A stretch of 64,000 nucleotides of DNA from JAOAPY01 sp041492185 (lineage in GTDB: Bacteria; Acidobacteriota; Blastocatellia; Pyrinomonadales; Pyrinomonadaceae), in assembly GCA_041492185.1 (NCBI GenBank), contig JBGPWL010000005.1:37472-101471 (forward strand), in the 5' to 3' direction. Each line of letters starts with the position of its first letter. Positions within the stretch are counted from its first letter, which is position 1. Below are positions 23,800 to 32,490 of the stretch, one piece after another. The translations under genes and the position numbers were made by a program. Under the pieces are notes generated by a model. It was not told the DNA's origin and did no database searches. It saw only the letters and a list, made by a program, of their open reading frames with translations.

Positions 23800-25161
23800 A
23801 TGGAATCAGTCATGATGTCGCAAACCGCAATTCTAACGCGAGCCGAAATGGAAGCGATGGGTCCGCCCGTCCCCGAAGAGTTGTCGGAGACAGGCGTCGC
23901 CGAAGGTTTCCTTTGCGATTTGGCGCTCAAACACGTCGCGCTGCTGGCAGAGCCGACGACGAACGCGGTTGCCGAACGCTTATGTTTGCCGCGCACGCTT
24001 ACCGAGGATTTGTTGCAGAAGCTCTATCGCGAGAAGTTGATCGAAGTGCGACTGCAAAAGACTCTGGGCGCCACTCGATATGCAATGCTGGACCATGGTT
24101 GGGATCGACTCTCGCGCTTGCTCTCCATCTGCGGTTACACCGGAGCCGCGCCGGTCTCGCTGGCCGACTACGCGCACATGATGCGCTTGCAATCGATACC
24201 TTCAACTCCAGCGGCGATGGAAACAGTGCGCGCCGCCTTCCACGATCTTGTGCTGCCCGATTCACTTCTTCAAACACTCGGTTGTGTGATCAATTCGCGC
24301 AGGTCGCTGTTCTTAACGGGTCTGCCGGGTACGGGAAAAACCGCCGTTGCCGAGCGCATCAACGGAGCCTTGCCGGGCGCGATTTGGATTCCTTACGCGG
24401 TGGAAATTGACAGCCAGATCATTCGCGTGTTCGATGCCCACTGCCACCAGCTCGCCTCTGAAGACTATACGCCGGCCGAATACGACCGTCGCTGGGTGCT
24501 GATTAATCGTCCGTTGGTAGTCGTCGGCGGTGAACTGACGCTTGAGAATACGGACCTTACCTGGAGCGAGTCAGCGAAATTTTATGAAGCGCCGTTCCAG
24601 ATGAAATCGAATGGCGGAACGTTGGTCATTGACGACTTTGGCCGGCAGCGCGTGCCGCCTCAGGATCTTTTGAATCGCTGGATCGTTCCGCTTGAGCGAC
24701 GCGTCGACTATCTCGCTTTGCATACCGGCAAGAAAATCGAGGTACCATTTGAGCAGCTTGTGGTTTTCTCGACGAATCTCAACGAAAACGATCTTACCGA
24801 TCAGGCGTTCCTGCGACGCATGGGATATCGCGCGCGCGTCGAGCCGCCGACATCAGCGGCGTACGCCGAAATCTTCAGACGCGTGGCGTACGCGCGCGAC
24901 ATTGATTGCGAGCCGGGGTGCCTGGATCACGTGCTTAACAAATATCAAATCGAAAGACGACAGATGAAAGGATGCGAGCCCCGCGATCTGATTGATCGCG
25001 CGACGGATATTTGTTTGTTCGAAGGAGCCACACTCAAGCTGACACCTGAAGTAATCGATGTTGCGTGGCGAAACTATTTCGGCGCGTCTCACAGCTTCGC
25101 TCCGGTGCCGACGCAGGAAACGATGATTGAAAGGACATTGGCGGATCCGTTGGAGATCTGA
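23800..25161 (+). CDS. AAA+ ATPase of unknown role within the Tad cluster
   Basis: A 453-residue cytoplasmic protein. Residues about 28-100 look like a winged-helix domain (VAEGFLCDLALKHVALLAEP through EKLIEVRLQKTLGATRYAML, with strand-helix alternation). The AAA+ core has Walker A LTGLPGTGKTA (172-182), Walker B GGTLVIDDFGRQ (272-283), a sensor 1 region LVVFSTNLNEND and a following RRMGYRARVE segment. A helical lid and a C-terminal extension complete it. It starts 14 bases after tadD and so looks like part of the pilus operon. I recall such ATPases next to Tad loci in some Acidobacteriota and Deltaproteobacteria but know no function. A motor or remodelling role, or a regulatory role through the wHTH, are both possible. 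Confidence 0.8.
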   Translation: MESVMMSQTAILTRAEMEAMGPPVPEELSETGVAEGFLCDLALKHVALLAEPTTNAVAERLCLPRTLTEDLLQKLYREKLIEVRLQKTLGATRYAMLDHGWDRLSRLLSICGYTGAAPVSLADYAHMMRLQSIPSTPAAMETVRAAFHDLVLPDSLLQTLGCVINSRRSLFLTGLPGTGKTAVAERINGALPGAIWIPYAVEIDSQIIRVFDAHCHQLASEDYTPAEYDRRWVLINRPLVVVGGELTLENTDLTWSESAKFYEAPFQMKSNGGTLVIDDFGRQRVPPQDLLNRWIVPLERRVDYLALHTGKKIEVPFEQLVVFSTNLNENDLTDQAFLRRMGYRARVEPPTSAAYAEIFRRVAYARDIDCEPGCLDHVLNKYQIERRQMKGCEPRDLIDRATDICLFEGATLKLTPEVIDVAWRNYFGASHSFAPVPTQETMIERTLADPLEI

Positions 25162-25199
25162 TCGCCCTTCCGTCGCAACCCCGCCACCCGATCCAAAGA

Positions 25200-26237
25200 A
25201 TGAAAATCAATACCACAGTGTGGCGTGCTCTTGTGCTTGGTGTCGTGTTGCTGCTTTCAATGAATGCAGTTTACCCGCGGCCCAGGAAACATTCACGTGC
25301 AGCACACAAGAAATCATCAAGCGTGAAGCCTGCCTCGCCTGCAAAGGAAGAGGTTGAGCCGGCGCAGCCCTCTCAGGAAGGGCCCCAGGTGAGGCTGAAG
25401 CTCGTCGATAACACATTCATCCGAGTGGATGAAGCTTGGGAAAGCTCACAGGGTATTTGGTACAAACAAGGCGGCGTGAGTTATCTGGTAGCGCGCGAAC
25501 GTGTCAAGTCCATCGAGCGAAACTCCGCGCCGACAGTACAAGCACGCGGGGTTCCAAACGCCATCGTCACTGGTGCTCAGGAAATCAAGACTGCGAGTCG
25601 TCCGGTGTGGATCTATCTGGTTGGCGGTGCGCGCCTGGAAGCCGACAAGGCGGAAGAATCCACCGCAGGCGTTTGGTTCCACCGCGGGTCGCTCGCGCTG
25701 TTCATTGAGCGCAGTCGGATCGATCACCTCAAGCGCGAAGAACTGGAAAGTGCGGCGGAATCCGATTCTTCTTCCAACAGGGAGCGGGGCTGGAGCACGG
25801 GGAGTCTAAAGATTGACGCATTGATCAGGCAGAACGGCGCGCGGTATGGCGTCGATCCCTATTTGATCTTTTGCGTAATGGAACAGGAGTCACACTTTAG
25901 CGCGCATTCCGTCTCACCCAAGGGAGCAAGGGGCTTGATGCAGCTGATGCCGGGCACGAGCGCGCGGTTCGGGGTGAGGCATCCTTTCAATCCCGCTGAG
26001 AGCATCTCCGCGGGAACTCGTTATTTGAAGCAACTGATCCAACAGTTCAACGGTCGCATCGATCTGGTCCTGGCCGGCTACAACGCGGGGGAGGGAACAG
26101 TGATCAGATTTGGCAGCAAGGTTCCGCCCTACAGAGAAACACGCGACTACGTGAAGCGGATAAGTTATCGCTATCGTCGCACAAAGGCGCCCGTCGTTCG
26201 CGCCGTCGGCAGTCCGGCGAATGCGGGAGAGATGTGA
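25200..26237 (+). CDS. Lytic transglycosylase (SLT domain) with tandem N-terminal beta repeats
   Basis: A 345-residue protein. An N-terminal hydrophobic segment (LVLGVVLLLSMNAVY) serves as signal or anchor. Two related ~44-residue beta motifs follow (about 65-107 and 135-178), each reading 'V-x-L-x-x-G/D-...-E-S-x-x-G-V/I-W-...-R', an internal duplication. The C-terminal SLT domain (about 200-330) has catalytic Glu230 in MEQESHF, then SPKGARGLMQLMPGTSARFG and VLAGYNAGEGTV. It cleaves peptidoglycan glycan strands with formation of 1,6-anhydro ends. In the tail of a pilus locus, the likely job is to open the wall for the pilus channel. Confidence 0.88.
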   Translation: MKINTTVWRALVLGVVLLLSMNAVYPRPRKHSRAAHKKSSSVKPASPAKEEVEPAQPSQEGPQVRLKLVDNTFIRVDEAWESSQGIWYKQGGVSYLVARERVKSIERNSAPTVQARGVPNAIVTGAQEIKTASRPVWIYLVGGARLEADKAEESTAGVWFHRGSLALFIERSRIDHLKREELESAAESDSSSNRERGWSTGSLKIDALIRQNGARYGVDPYLIFCVMEQESHFSAHSVSPKGARGLMQLMPGTSARFGVRHPFNPAESISAGTRYLKQLIQQFNGRIDLVLAGYNAGEGTVIRFGSKVPPYRETRDYVKRISYRYRRTKAPVVRAVGSPANAGEM

Positions 26238-26256
26238 GATCGAAGCTCGAAAGCAG

Positions 26257-27015
26257 ATGAGAAGAATGTTGATTAGAATACTTGCGGTATGCGCGTTGGC
26301 TTCCGTGTCCGCGTTGCCCTCTGCGTTTGCACAACAACGCAGCGAGCCATTGACCAACGCCGCCGTTATCAAACTGGTTCGCGCAGGCTTCAAAGAAAAG
26401 ACTGTTATCGCCGTCATTCACTCGCGTCAAAACCGATTTGATCTGGCTCCGGATCGCTTGATCGAGTTGAAGCGCAATGGAGTCAGCGAAAATATCATCC
26501 TCGCGATGCTCGCACAGGATGAATCGCCGATCGCCGCCGGTGACGATTGGGGCGACGATTCGTTCTTCCGCGGAGCGCAGAAACCGACTGAGGAAAAGAG
26601 CAATGATAAGCCTCAGGCCGGCGCCGATATCTTCGGTTCAAATGGATCGTCAAGAGGTCAAACGCGTGGTCGGGGCAGGAGCGGCTCAAGCGAGGGCGAC
26701 ACGCTCACAACCGGAAGCGCCACGGTGCGAATCCTGAAACCACCCTCCGAGGGAGGAGGGGGCACGGCTAAGCTCGAGAAGACACCGACGCTCGACAATG
26801 AGTCGATCGTCAAATTGGTAGACGCCGGTTTTTCGGAAGGCACGATTATCAAGCGCATCGAGGACTCACCAGTTGAGTTTGACCTGTCCGCACCAAAACT
26901 CGCCGAGCTTCGCAAGCATCGCGTGAGCGAACCCGTCATCGCAGCGATGCAAGAAGCAATGAAAGATGATTCGAATTCAAAGACCAGCACGCCCGGAAGA
27001 CCAAAGGAGAACTAG
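26257..27015 (+). CDS. Secreted protein with duplicated ~50-residue helical domain
   Basis: A 252-residue exported protein (signal peptide LIRILAVCALASVSALPSAFAQ). Two copies of one small helical unit flank a Gly/Ser/Arg-rich linker. The first (about 30-70) contains NAAVIKLVRAGFKEKTVI, FDLAPDRLIELKRNGVSENI; the second (about 185-230) contains NESIVKLVDAGFSEGTII, FDLSAPKLAELRKHRVSEPV. The unit, with the pattern 'L-K-x-x-G-V-S-x-x-I-I-x-A-M', recurs in acidobacterial secreted proteins but I know no function. I start at the ATG 26257; the frame is open further upstream into the end of the transglycosylase gene but those residues precede the signal peptide. Its stop is 2 bases before the start of the VWFA gene. 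Confidence 0.7.
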   Translation: MRRMLIRILAVCALASVSALPSAFAQQRSEPLTNAAVIKLVRAGFKEKTVIAVIHSRQNRFDLAPDRLIELKRNGVSENIILAMLAQDESPIAAGDDWGDDSFFRGAQKPTEEKSNDKPQAGADIFGSNGSSRGQTRGRGRSGSSEGDTLTTGSATVRILKPPSEGGGGTAKLEKTPTLDNESIVKLVDAGFSEGTIIKRIEDSPVEFDLSAPKLAELRKHRVSEPVIAAMQEAMKDDSNSKTSTPGRPKEN

Positions 27016-27019
27016 GGCG

Positions 27020-28084
27020 ATGCTGTCATTCAGGCGAGCTATCGCGCCCTGGGTGGTGTTTCAGGTTGCGATCTTTGCCGCTTTCTCATTTGGCATGACC
27101 TACTCACGGGTCGCGCTGGGCCAGGAAACTAAACCCACTTCGCCACAAAAGCCAAACGAAGAGGAGATCGACCCCGGCGGCATCATTTCTGTAAACACGA
27201 CAGAGGTCTTGCTGCCCGTGACCGTACGAGATCGCGAGGGGCGAATCGTGACGGATCTCACTCGCAAGAACTTTCGCGTCTTTGAAGAGGGTATCGAACA
27301 GCCTCTTAGTGAGCTCAGCTTGCGTCAGGTACCTCTAGATGTCGTATTGATGGTTGATGCCTCCTCATCGGTAGCGGATAACCTCGACGACTTTCGGCGC
27401 GCCGCTGAAGGATTTGCGCAATACCTTGCTTCGGATGATCGAATCAGTTTGATTCAATTCGATGATCGCGTTGTGCTGCTTCAGGACTGGACCAGGAACC
27501 GTGTGCAATTTCGTCGCTCGCTGCGACGAGTGGCGCCAGGCATGTTCACGCGTTTCAATGACGCAATCGTGCTTGCCGCGCGCGAACAATTTGCTCGCGG
27601 CATCGCACGACGCGCAATCATCGTGCTAACCGACGGAATCGATAGCGGCCGCGGGACGACATTTGCTGTTGCTCTTCGCGTCGCACTTGAAGCCCAGGCA
27701 ACAGTCTACGTCGTCAGCAACACCGAGATTGAGCGGGCGAAGAAAGAATCAGAACTCGGTAGTCTGTTGGGCGCCACTACGGCAAGCGTCCGCTTCAATC
27801 AAATTCAGATTGACGATCTGAGAATGGGTCTCGAAGCGCTTGATGCCAGCGAAAAGAATCTTGAGAATCTGACTAACGCGACCGGCGGTCGACTCTATAG
27901 ACCGCGATCGTTTGGAGATCTCGACAGCACGTACGCGGAAGTTGCCAACGAATTGCGTCATCAGTACGCGCTATATTATTCGCCGGCTAACAAGACCCGC
28001 GACGGCAGGTTTCGCAGAGTGAGTGTTCAGACTGAGCCCGCCTATCGCGTGTCAGCGCGCATTGGTTACTACGCCCCGAAGTAG
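27020..28084 (+). CDS. VWFA-related protein (acidobacterial type)
   Basis: A 354-residue exported protein with the layout of the VWFA-related Acidobacterial domain family: a signal or anchor segment (about 10-30), a beta strand region with TEVLLPVTVRDREGRIVTDL and NFRVFEEGIEQPLSEL, and then a von Willebrand A domain. The metal-ion-dependent adhesion site is intact: DASSS (113-117), a Thr in GMFTRFNDAI and an Asp in VLTDGIDSG. Such domains bind protein ligands through a divalent cation. The start at 27020 has AAAGGAG 9 bases upstream; the longer frame overlaps the previous gene. At the end of the pilus run, it might be an adhesin-like or envelope partner of the pilus, but members of this family are also found far from Tad loci. 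Confidence 0.88.
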   Translation: MLSFRRAIAPWVVFQVAIFAAFSFGMTYSRVALGQETKPTSPQKPNEEEIDPGGIISVNTTEVLLPVTVRDREGRIVTDLTRKNFRVFEEGIEQPLSELSLRQVPLDVVLMVDASSSVADNLDDFRRAAEGFAQYLASDDRISLIQFDDRVVLLQDWTRNRVQFRRSLRRVAPGMFTRFNDAIVLAAREQFARGIARRAIIVLTDGIDSGRGTTFAVALRVALEAQATVYVVSNTEIERAKKESELGSLLGATTASVRFNQIQIDDLRMGLEALDASEKNLENLTNATGGRLYRPRSFGDLDSTYAEVANELRHQYALYYSPANKTRDGRFRRVSVQTEPAYRVSARIGYYAPK

Positions 28085-28364
28085 TAAGCAGGCTTTCCTA
28101 CCTGGACTTGGGGATCAGACAACGGACAAAATGCCACGCGCACTCAGTTGAAAGCCTCCGTGTGTTCTCATGACACGGGCGTTGACTCTCGCCGGCAAGA
28201 GAAACGTCAAGGAGATCTCGAACTAAGCCTTACTATTTCTTCACTTACGTCTCGCAGGTGATTGGCGGCACAGTCGTTGCCAACACTCGGGCGTAATTCT
28301 GTGAGCCGCCGTGTGCTACCTGGTGGCAGTTCATAAATCAAAATCAATCTTTCGAGGGAAAACG

Positions 28365-30407
28365 ATGCGACCGATTAAACATTTCGAGCGAGGCCTGACC
28401 CTTGCTGCCGGAGTCGTTTTTGATTCAATTCAAGTTGTAAATAGATACAAGCCAAATCCGTCCTTTACTCCCAAGTGGTCCGACAAACCGTTGCTTAAAT
28501 CGTGGCAGAAGACGAAGCCCACTCTTGGTTGGCCGCGAACAACCGACTCGCTTTGTCCTAATTGCGTGATTGAGGCGCGCGAAGCAATCCTGAGCGGCAA
28601 GAAAGACGTCACCGTGCTTATCGAGGAGAAGGTCGGCGAGATTAAGGCGCAGATTATTGAGCGCGACGGCGAGATCTGGATGGTGAAAGATTGTCCGATC
28701 CACGGGCACTTCGAAGACATGATGGCCATCGACTCGAAGTTTCTCACGCACATCGAAAACATGTTTCCCGGTCGCGATATCCAGGCACACAATGATGAAA
28801 AACTACACAATCATGGAACGAGCACCGTTAGATATGGCCGTGGCGCGGTATTGACAGTTGACTTGACTAACCGTTGTAACATGATGTGTGACCCCTGCTT
28901 CATGGACGCTAACCAGGTGGGATTCGTTCATGAGTTGAGCATGGAAGAGATCAAGCAGATTCTCGACAACGCGATCTCGATCAAGCCCCGGCGGCAGATG
29001 TCGGTCCAGTTATCGGGCGGCGAGCCGACGATCTCTCCGCACTTCATCGAAGCGATCAAGTACTCCCGCAAGGTTGGTTATAATAGCGTTCAGGCAGCGA
29101 CAAACGGAATTGAATTCGCCAAGAGCAAAGAGTTCTGCCGTGAGGCTGCGGAGGCTGGTCTGCGTTACGTTTATTTTCAGTTCGATGGCATCGGCAACGA
29201 TGCTAACAGCCATCGTCAGGTCGGCAATCTGTTCGATGTAAAGCTGCGCGCGATTAACAATTTGCACGAAGCCGGCGTTGAGATCGTGCTGGTGACGACT
29301 CTCGTAAATGGCATCAACAACGATCAGGTTGGCTCGATCATTCGCTTCGCGCTCGACAATCCGAAAAAGATTGCGTTCCTTTCGTTCCAACCAGTTTCGT
29401 TCACAGGTCGCGACGAAGAGATTACGGAGCAGCGCCGGTTGCAGCAGCGCTACACGCTTTCGCACCTGGCGCACGACGTGAAGAACCAGGTCGGCATTAC
29501 TGAACCGACTCGCGATTGGTTCCCCCTTTCCTTGATGGGCGCGTTTGCTGACTTTGCGGATCTCGTTCACGGTCCCGAAGCCGAATGGGGCCAGGTTTCC
29601 TGCGGCTGCCATCCCAACTGCGGCGTTGGTACGGCCGTGATGGTTGACAAGGAAACGAGAGAGATGAGTCCGGTTCCGGAGTTTCTGAGTATTCCTGGTC
29701 TTGTTAAGGACATGCGGAAGATCACCGACGCCGCGCGTGGAAAGTGGGCGTCAAACATCATGATGGGTCTGGCGCTGCTGAAGCACTATAACCCTTACAA
29801 GTCACCAACTGCTTTCACGCTTTACGAACTCTTCAAGAAATTCGACAAGTCGTTTGGTTTGACCGGCAAGAACTACGGCAAGGTCAGCGGCGATCGGACG
29901 AAGGACGACATCGAGATACGACGAGCAGATCGCTGGAATTTCCTGTTCATCGCGGGAATGTGGTTCCAGGATCTATTCAACTATGATTTCCGCCGCACGG
30001 AGATGTGCATCATTCCCTACGGCACTCAGGAAGGCGAGATTTCATTCTGTGCCTACAACACTGGCATCGGCTGGCGGAACATCATCGAAAACATGCACCA
30101 GAATGCGACCGTCGCAAAATGGTATGAGGAGCACGGACGTCACGAGATCTTTGCGCGGGGCAAGGAAGTTGACCTCAGCGATGCGACGCACAACTTGGTG
30201 CTGAATCCCGTTGACCTATCTCGTCCTAACAAACCGGAAATGGAAGGTCCAAAGACAGCGCATGAAGAGGCTGTGATGATGCGCAAGCTTTATCAGGAGA
30301 TCGTGTTCAAGAAACAGCTCAACACCACCGAGGCGGATAAGCCGGTTCAGATCAAGGGCCTGAGTGCGAAGAAGTCGGCACCCGTCGCTGAAACCGTGTC
30401 CGCCTGA
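28365..30407 (+). CDS. MJ0619-type radical SAM protein, candidate membrane-spanning-lipid synthase (Tes/MSS-like)
   Basis: A 680-residue radical SAM enzyme. The radical SAM motif is CNMMCDPC (Cys171, 175, 178, the CX3CX2C spacing), followed by SGGEPT (217-222) for SAM binding. Before it is the N-terminal metal-binding region characteristic of the MJ0619-like family: CPNC (64-67) and KDCPIHGHFED (Cys110). Further cysteines (SCGCHPNCG near 413-420, and one near 548 and 562) could ligate extra Fe-S clusters. This architecture matches archaeal tetraether synthase Tes and the bacterial homologues proposed to couple lipid tails into membrane-spanning lipids; Acidobacteriota are known makers of iso-diabolic acid and branched GDGTs. 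The substrate is inferred, since other MJ0619 members are methylases. The ATG at 28365 follows GAGGGAAAACG. Confidence 0.85.
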   Translation: MRPIKHFERGLTLAAGVVFDSIQVVNRYKPNPSFTPKWSDKPLLKSWQKTKPTLGWPRTTDSLCPNCVIEAREAILSGKKDVTVLIEEKVGEIKAQIIERDGEIWMVKDCPIHGHFEDMMAIDSKFLTHIENMFPGRDIQAHNDEKLHNHGTSTVRYGRGAVLTVDLTNRCNMMCDPCFMDANQVGFVHELSMEEIKQILDNAISIKPRRQMSVQLSGGEPTISPHFIEAIKYSRKVGYNSVQAATNGIEFAKSKEFCREAAEAGLRYVYFQFDGIGNDANSHRQVGNLFDVKLRAINNLHEAGVEIVLVTTLVNGINNDQVGSIIRFALDNPKKIAFLSFQPVSFTGRDEEITEQRRLQQRYTLSHLAHDVKNQVGITEPTRDWFPLSLMGAFADFADLVHGPEAEWGQVSCGCHPNCGVGTAVMVDKETREMSPVPEFLSIPGLVKDMRKITDAARGKWASNIMMGLALLKHYNPYKSPTAFTLYELFKKFDKSFGLTGKNYGKVSGDRTKDDIEIRRADRWNFLFIAGMWFQDLFNYDFRRTEMCIIPYGTQEGEISFCAYNTGIGWRNIIENMHQNATVAKWYEEHGRHEIFARGKEVDLSDATHNLVLNPVDLSRPNKPEMEGPKTAHEEAVMMRKLYQEIVFKKQLNTTEADKPVQIKGLSAKKSAPVAETVSA

Positions 30408-30465
30408 GCGTCATAAGCGCAGGCATCGTTTTCCTTAATTGTCGGATTCGGAAAGAGCTTAACGG

Positions 30466-30497
30466 ACCCCGCGAGCATCGCTCTTCGTTCGCGGGGT
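30466..30497 (+). terminator. Possible terminator after the radical SAM gene
   Basis: ACCCCGCGA (30466-30474) and TCGCGGGGT (30489-30497) form a perfect 9-bp GC-rich stem with a 14-base loop. The T tail is short (TTCAATG), so efficiency is uncertain. Confidence 0.5.
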
Positions 30498-30563
30498 TCA
30501 ATGCTGTCGCGAGTATTGCATAGGGTCAAGAGTGCTTTCTCCGGCGCTGATGCGCCGTGGCAA

Positions 30564-30593
30564 CTTGACCATCGGCGACGAGGACATGTTAAA
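30564..30593 (+). promoter_or_regulatory. Sigma-70-type promoter upstream of rpsU
   Basis: TTGACC (30564-30569; 5 of 6) is followed after 18 bases by TTAAAT (30588-30593; 4 of 6). The rpsU start codon is 60 bases past the -10 box. Confidence 0.45.
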
Positions 30594-30652
30594 TAGACCG
30601 GTTTGAGAATCCATCGAAACGGAAATCCTAGTGGAATAGAGGCGGAGAAGGA

Positions 30653-30856
30653 ATGGCGATAGTTACTGTTAATCCGGGTGAATCGATTGAAAGCGCATTG
30701 CGACGCTTTAAGCGCAAGGTGATGACCGAAGAGATAATTAAGGATGCGAAGAAGCACGCGTTCTTTATTCCGCCTAGTCAAAAGGCGAAACTCAAGTCGG
30801 CCCTGGCGCGCAAACGAAATAAGAAGAAGAGCCGCCCGCGCACTTTCCGCGACTAA
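30653..30856 (+). CDS. rpsU: 30S ribosomal protein bS21
   Basis: A 67-residue basic protein with the S21 signature: VNPGESIESALRRFKRKVMTE, then a Lys/Arg-rich C-terminal helix ending KKSRPRTF. Length and charge fit the family. bS21 sits on the small subunit near the anti-Shine-Dalgarno helix and aids initiation. AGAAGGA precedes the ATG. It is separated from surE by about 150 bases that hold the hairpin GCTCGC-N6-GCGAGC (30937-30954). Confidence 0.95.
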   Translation: MAIVTVNPGESIESALRRFKRKVMTEEIIKDAKKHAFFIPPSQKAKLKSALARKRNKKKSRPRTFRD

Positions 30857-31008
30857 CCCAGCGTCCCTGTTACAGTCGTCCCGCGCGCTCTTAATCTCAC
30901 CAGTCGTCTACAGTTCAATCAAAAGCGAAAGTGGACGCTCGCGAGAGAGCGAGCCTGACTGGAGCGACGTGTGACTGAAGCGGCGCCAACGGGATTTGTG
31001 GTTTGGCT

Positions 31009-31779
31009 ATGACACGCATTCTGCTGACAAACGACGACGGCATCCATTCCGACGGCCTGGCAAAACTGGAGGTGGCGCTTTCCGGCGTGGGCGACGTGTA
31101 TGTGGTTGCGCCCGCTTCGGAGATGAGCGGCGCCTCTCACAGTTTGACGTTGGCGAGACCCTTGCGCATCCGACAGCTTGACGCGCGGCATTGGACCGTC
31201 GATGGCACGCCTACTGACTGCGTAACGCTGGCGCTGAACAAGATCCTTACGGACGAGGAAATGCCGGACATCTGCGTCTCCGGGATTAATCACGGCGGTA
31301 ATTTGGGCGACGACGCGACCTACTCCGGCACGGTTGCGGGCGCGCTGGAAGCCACTATTCTGGGCGTACCAGGTTTGGCTTTCAGTTTGGTGGCGCGCGA
31401 ACATTTTGATTTCACGCAAGCCGCGCGCTTCGCGTTAACGGCCGTGCGCAAGGTCTTGAGCGAAGGCTTGCCGGAAGGCACGCTGCTCAACATCAATATT
31501 CCGCAAGGCGAAATCAAAGGCGTGCGCGTCACGCGCCAGGGAATCAAAAACGCGAGGCCAGTGATCACGGAGCACATCGATCCGCGAGGCAAACCATATT
31601 TCTGGATCGGCGAGGAGTATTTCAATTCGAACGCCGCCGGTGGTACGGACTACAACGCGATCGAACAAGGCTTCATTTCGGTCACGCCGCTGAAGAGTGA
31701 TATGACAGACCACCGCGCTCTGGCGACTATAGACTCGTGGAACTACATCACGGCGACCGAGGTCCTGCAAAAGGCTTAA
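31009..31779 (+). CDS. surE: 5'/3'-nucleotidase SurE
   Basis: A 256-residue protein with the SurE metal site: NDDGIHSDG near the N-terminus (two adjacent Asp), the Ser in VAPASEMSGASHS and Asn in SGINHGGNLGDDATYSGTV. It dephosphorylates nucleoside 5'- and 3'-monophosphates and is linked to stress survival. I start at ATG 31009; the open frame has a TTG two codons upstream. As in many bacteria it is followed by pcm on the same strand (18-base gap), a classical stress-survival gene pair. Confidence 0.95.
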   Translation: MTRILLTNDDGIHSDGLAKLEVALSGVGDVYVVAPASEMSGASHSLTLARPLRIRQLDARHWTVDGTPTDCVTLALNKILTDEEMPDICVSGINHGGNLGDDATYSGTVAGALEATILGVPGLAFSLVAREHFDFTQAARFALTAVRKVLSEGLPEGTLLNINIPQGEIKGVRVTRQGIKNARPVITEHIDPRGKPYFWIGEEYFNSNAAGGTDYNAIEQGFISVTPLKSDMTDHRALATIDSWNYITATEVLQKA

Positions 31780-31797
31780 CCGCAGGCGAAAGAGCCC

Positions 31798-32478
31798 GTG
31801 CAACCAACAACCCAAAAGCAGTTAGACGCGGCCCAACAACTTGCTATCCCACGCGAGCGAATGGTTACTCGGCTGCGCGACCATTACGGTTTGCGCGACG
31901 AAAAAGTACTTGAGGCGATGCGCACTGTGCCGCGGCATCTCTTTGTTTCCGAAGCGCTGCAAGGTCGCGCTTACGGCGATCACGCTTTGCCTATAAGCGG
32001 CAACCAAACGATCTCGCAGCCCTACATTGTGGCGCGCATGACGGAATTGCTCGAGCTTGACGAGCACAGCCGTGTCCTCGAGATTGGAGCAGGTTCTGGT
32101 TATCAGACGGCAGTATTAGCAAAACTCGCCGCGCAGGTTTATTCGATCGAACGCATTGCCGATCTCGCGCGCGAAGCGCAAACGCGGATTAGACAATTGA
32201 ACATCTACAACGCGACGGTAAAGTGTTTTGACGGCACGCTCGGTTGGAGTGCGCACGCGCCCTACGACGCGATTCTCGTTGCGGCGGGCGGCCCAAATAT
32301 TCCGGAGCCTTTGATTGCGCAACTGAAGATTGGGGGAAGGCTGGTGATTCCTGTAGGAGCGACGCGTGAATCGCAGCGACTTATTCGCGTCATCAAGTCG
32401 GAAAAGGGCTACAAGGAAGAGGAGCATGGCGCTTGCGCATTCGTGCCGCTGGTGGGCAAGCATGGGTGGGCGAATTAG
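31798..32478 (+). CDS. pcm: Protein-L-isoaspartate O-methyltransferase
   Basis: A 226-residue class I SAM-dependent methyltransferase. It has AMRTVPRHLFV, GDHALPISGNQTISQPYIVA (substrate loop), the SAM motif I VLEIGAGSGYQTA and FDGTLGWSAHAPYDAILVAA. It methylates isoaspartyl residues in damaged proteins to begin repair. The frame starts at GTG 31798. An ATG 63 bases on would give a 205-residue protein nearer the shortest family members; the GTG start is preferred because the N-terminal helix is usually present. It is partnered with surE. Confidence 0.93.
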   Translation: MQPTTQKQLDAAQQLAIPRERMVTRLRDHYGLRDEKVLEAMRTVPRHLFVSEALQGRAYGDHALPISGNQTISQPYIVARMTELLELDEHSRVLEIGAGSGYQTAVLAKLAAQVYSIERIADLAREAQTRIRQLNIYNATVKCFDGTLGWSAHAPYDAILVAAGGPNIPEPLIAQLKIGGRLVIPVGATRESQRLIRVIKSEKGYKEEEHGACAFVPLVGKHGWAN

Positions 32479-32490
32479 TAGGCGACGATC

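Noticed and set aside
23538..24410. 290-codon alternative-frame ORF bridging tadD and the AAA+ gene
   Set aside because: It is Arg-rich, overlaps two genes with clear motifs in other frames, and has no ribosome-binding site or domain.
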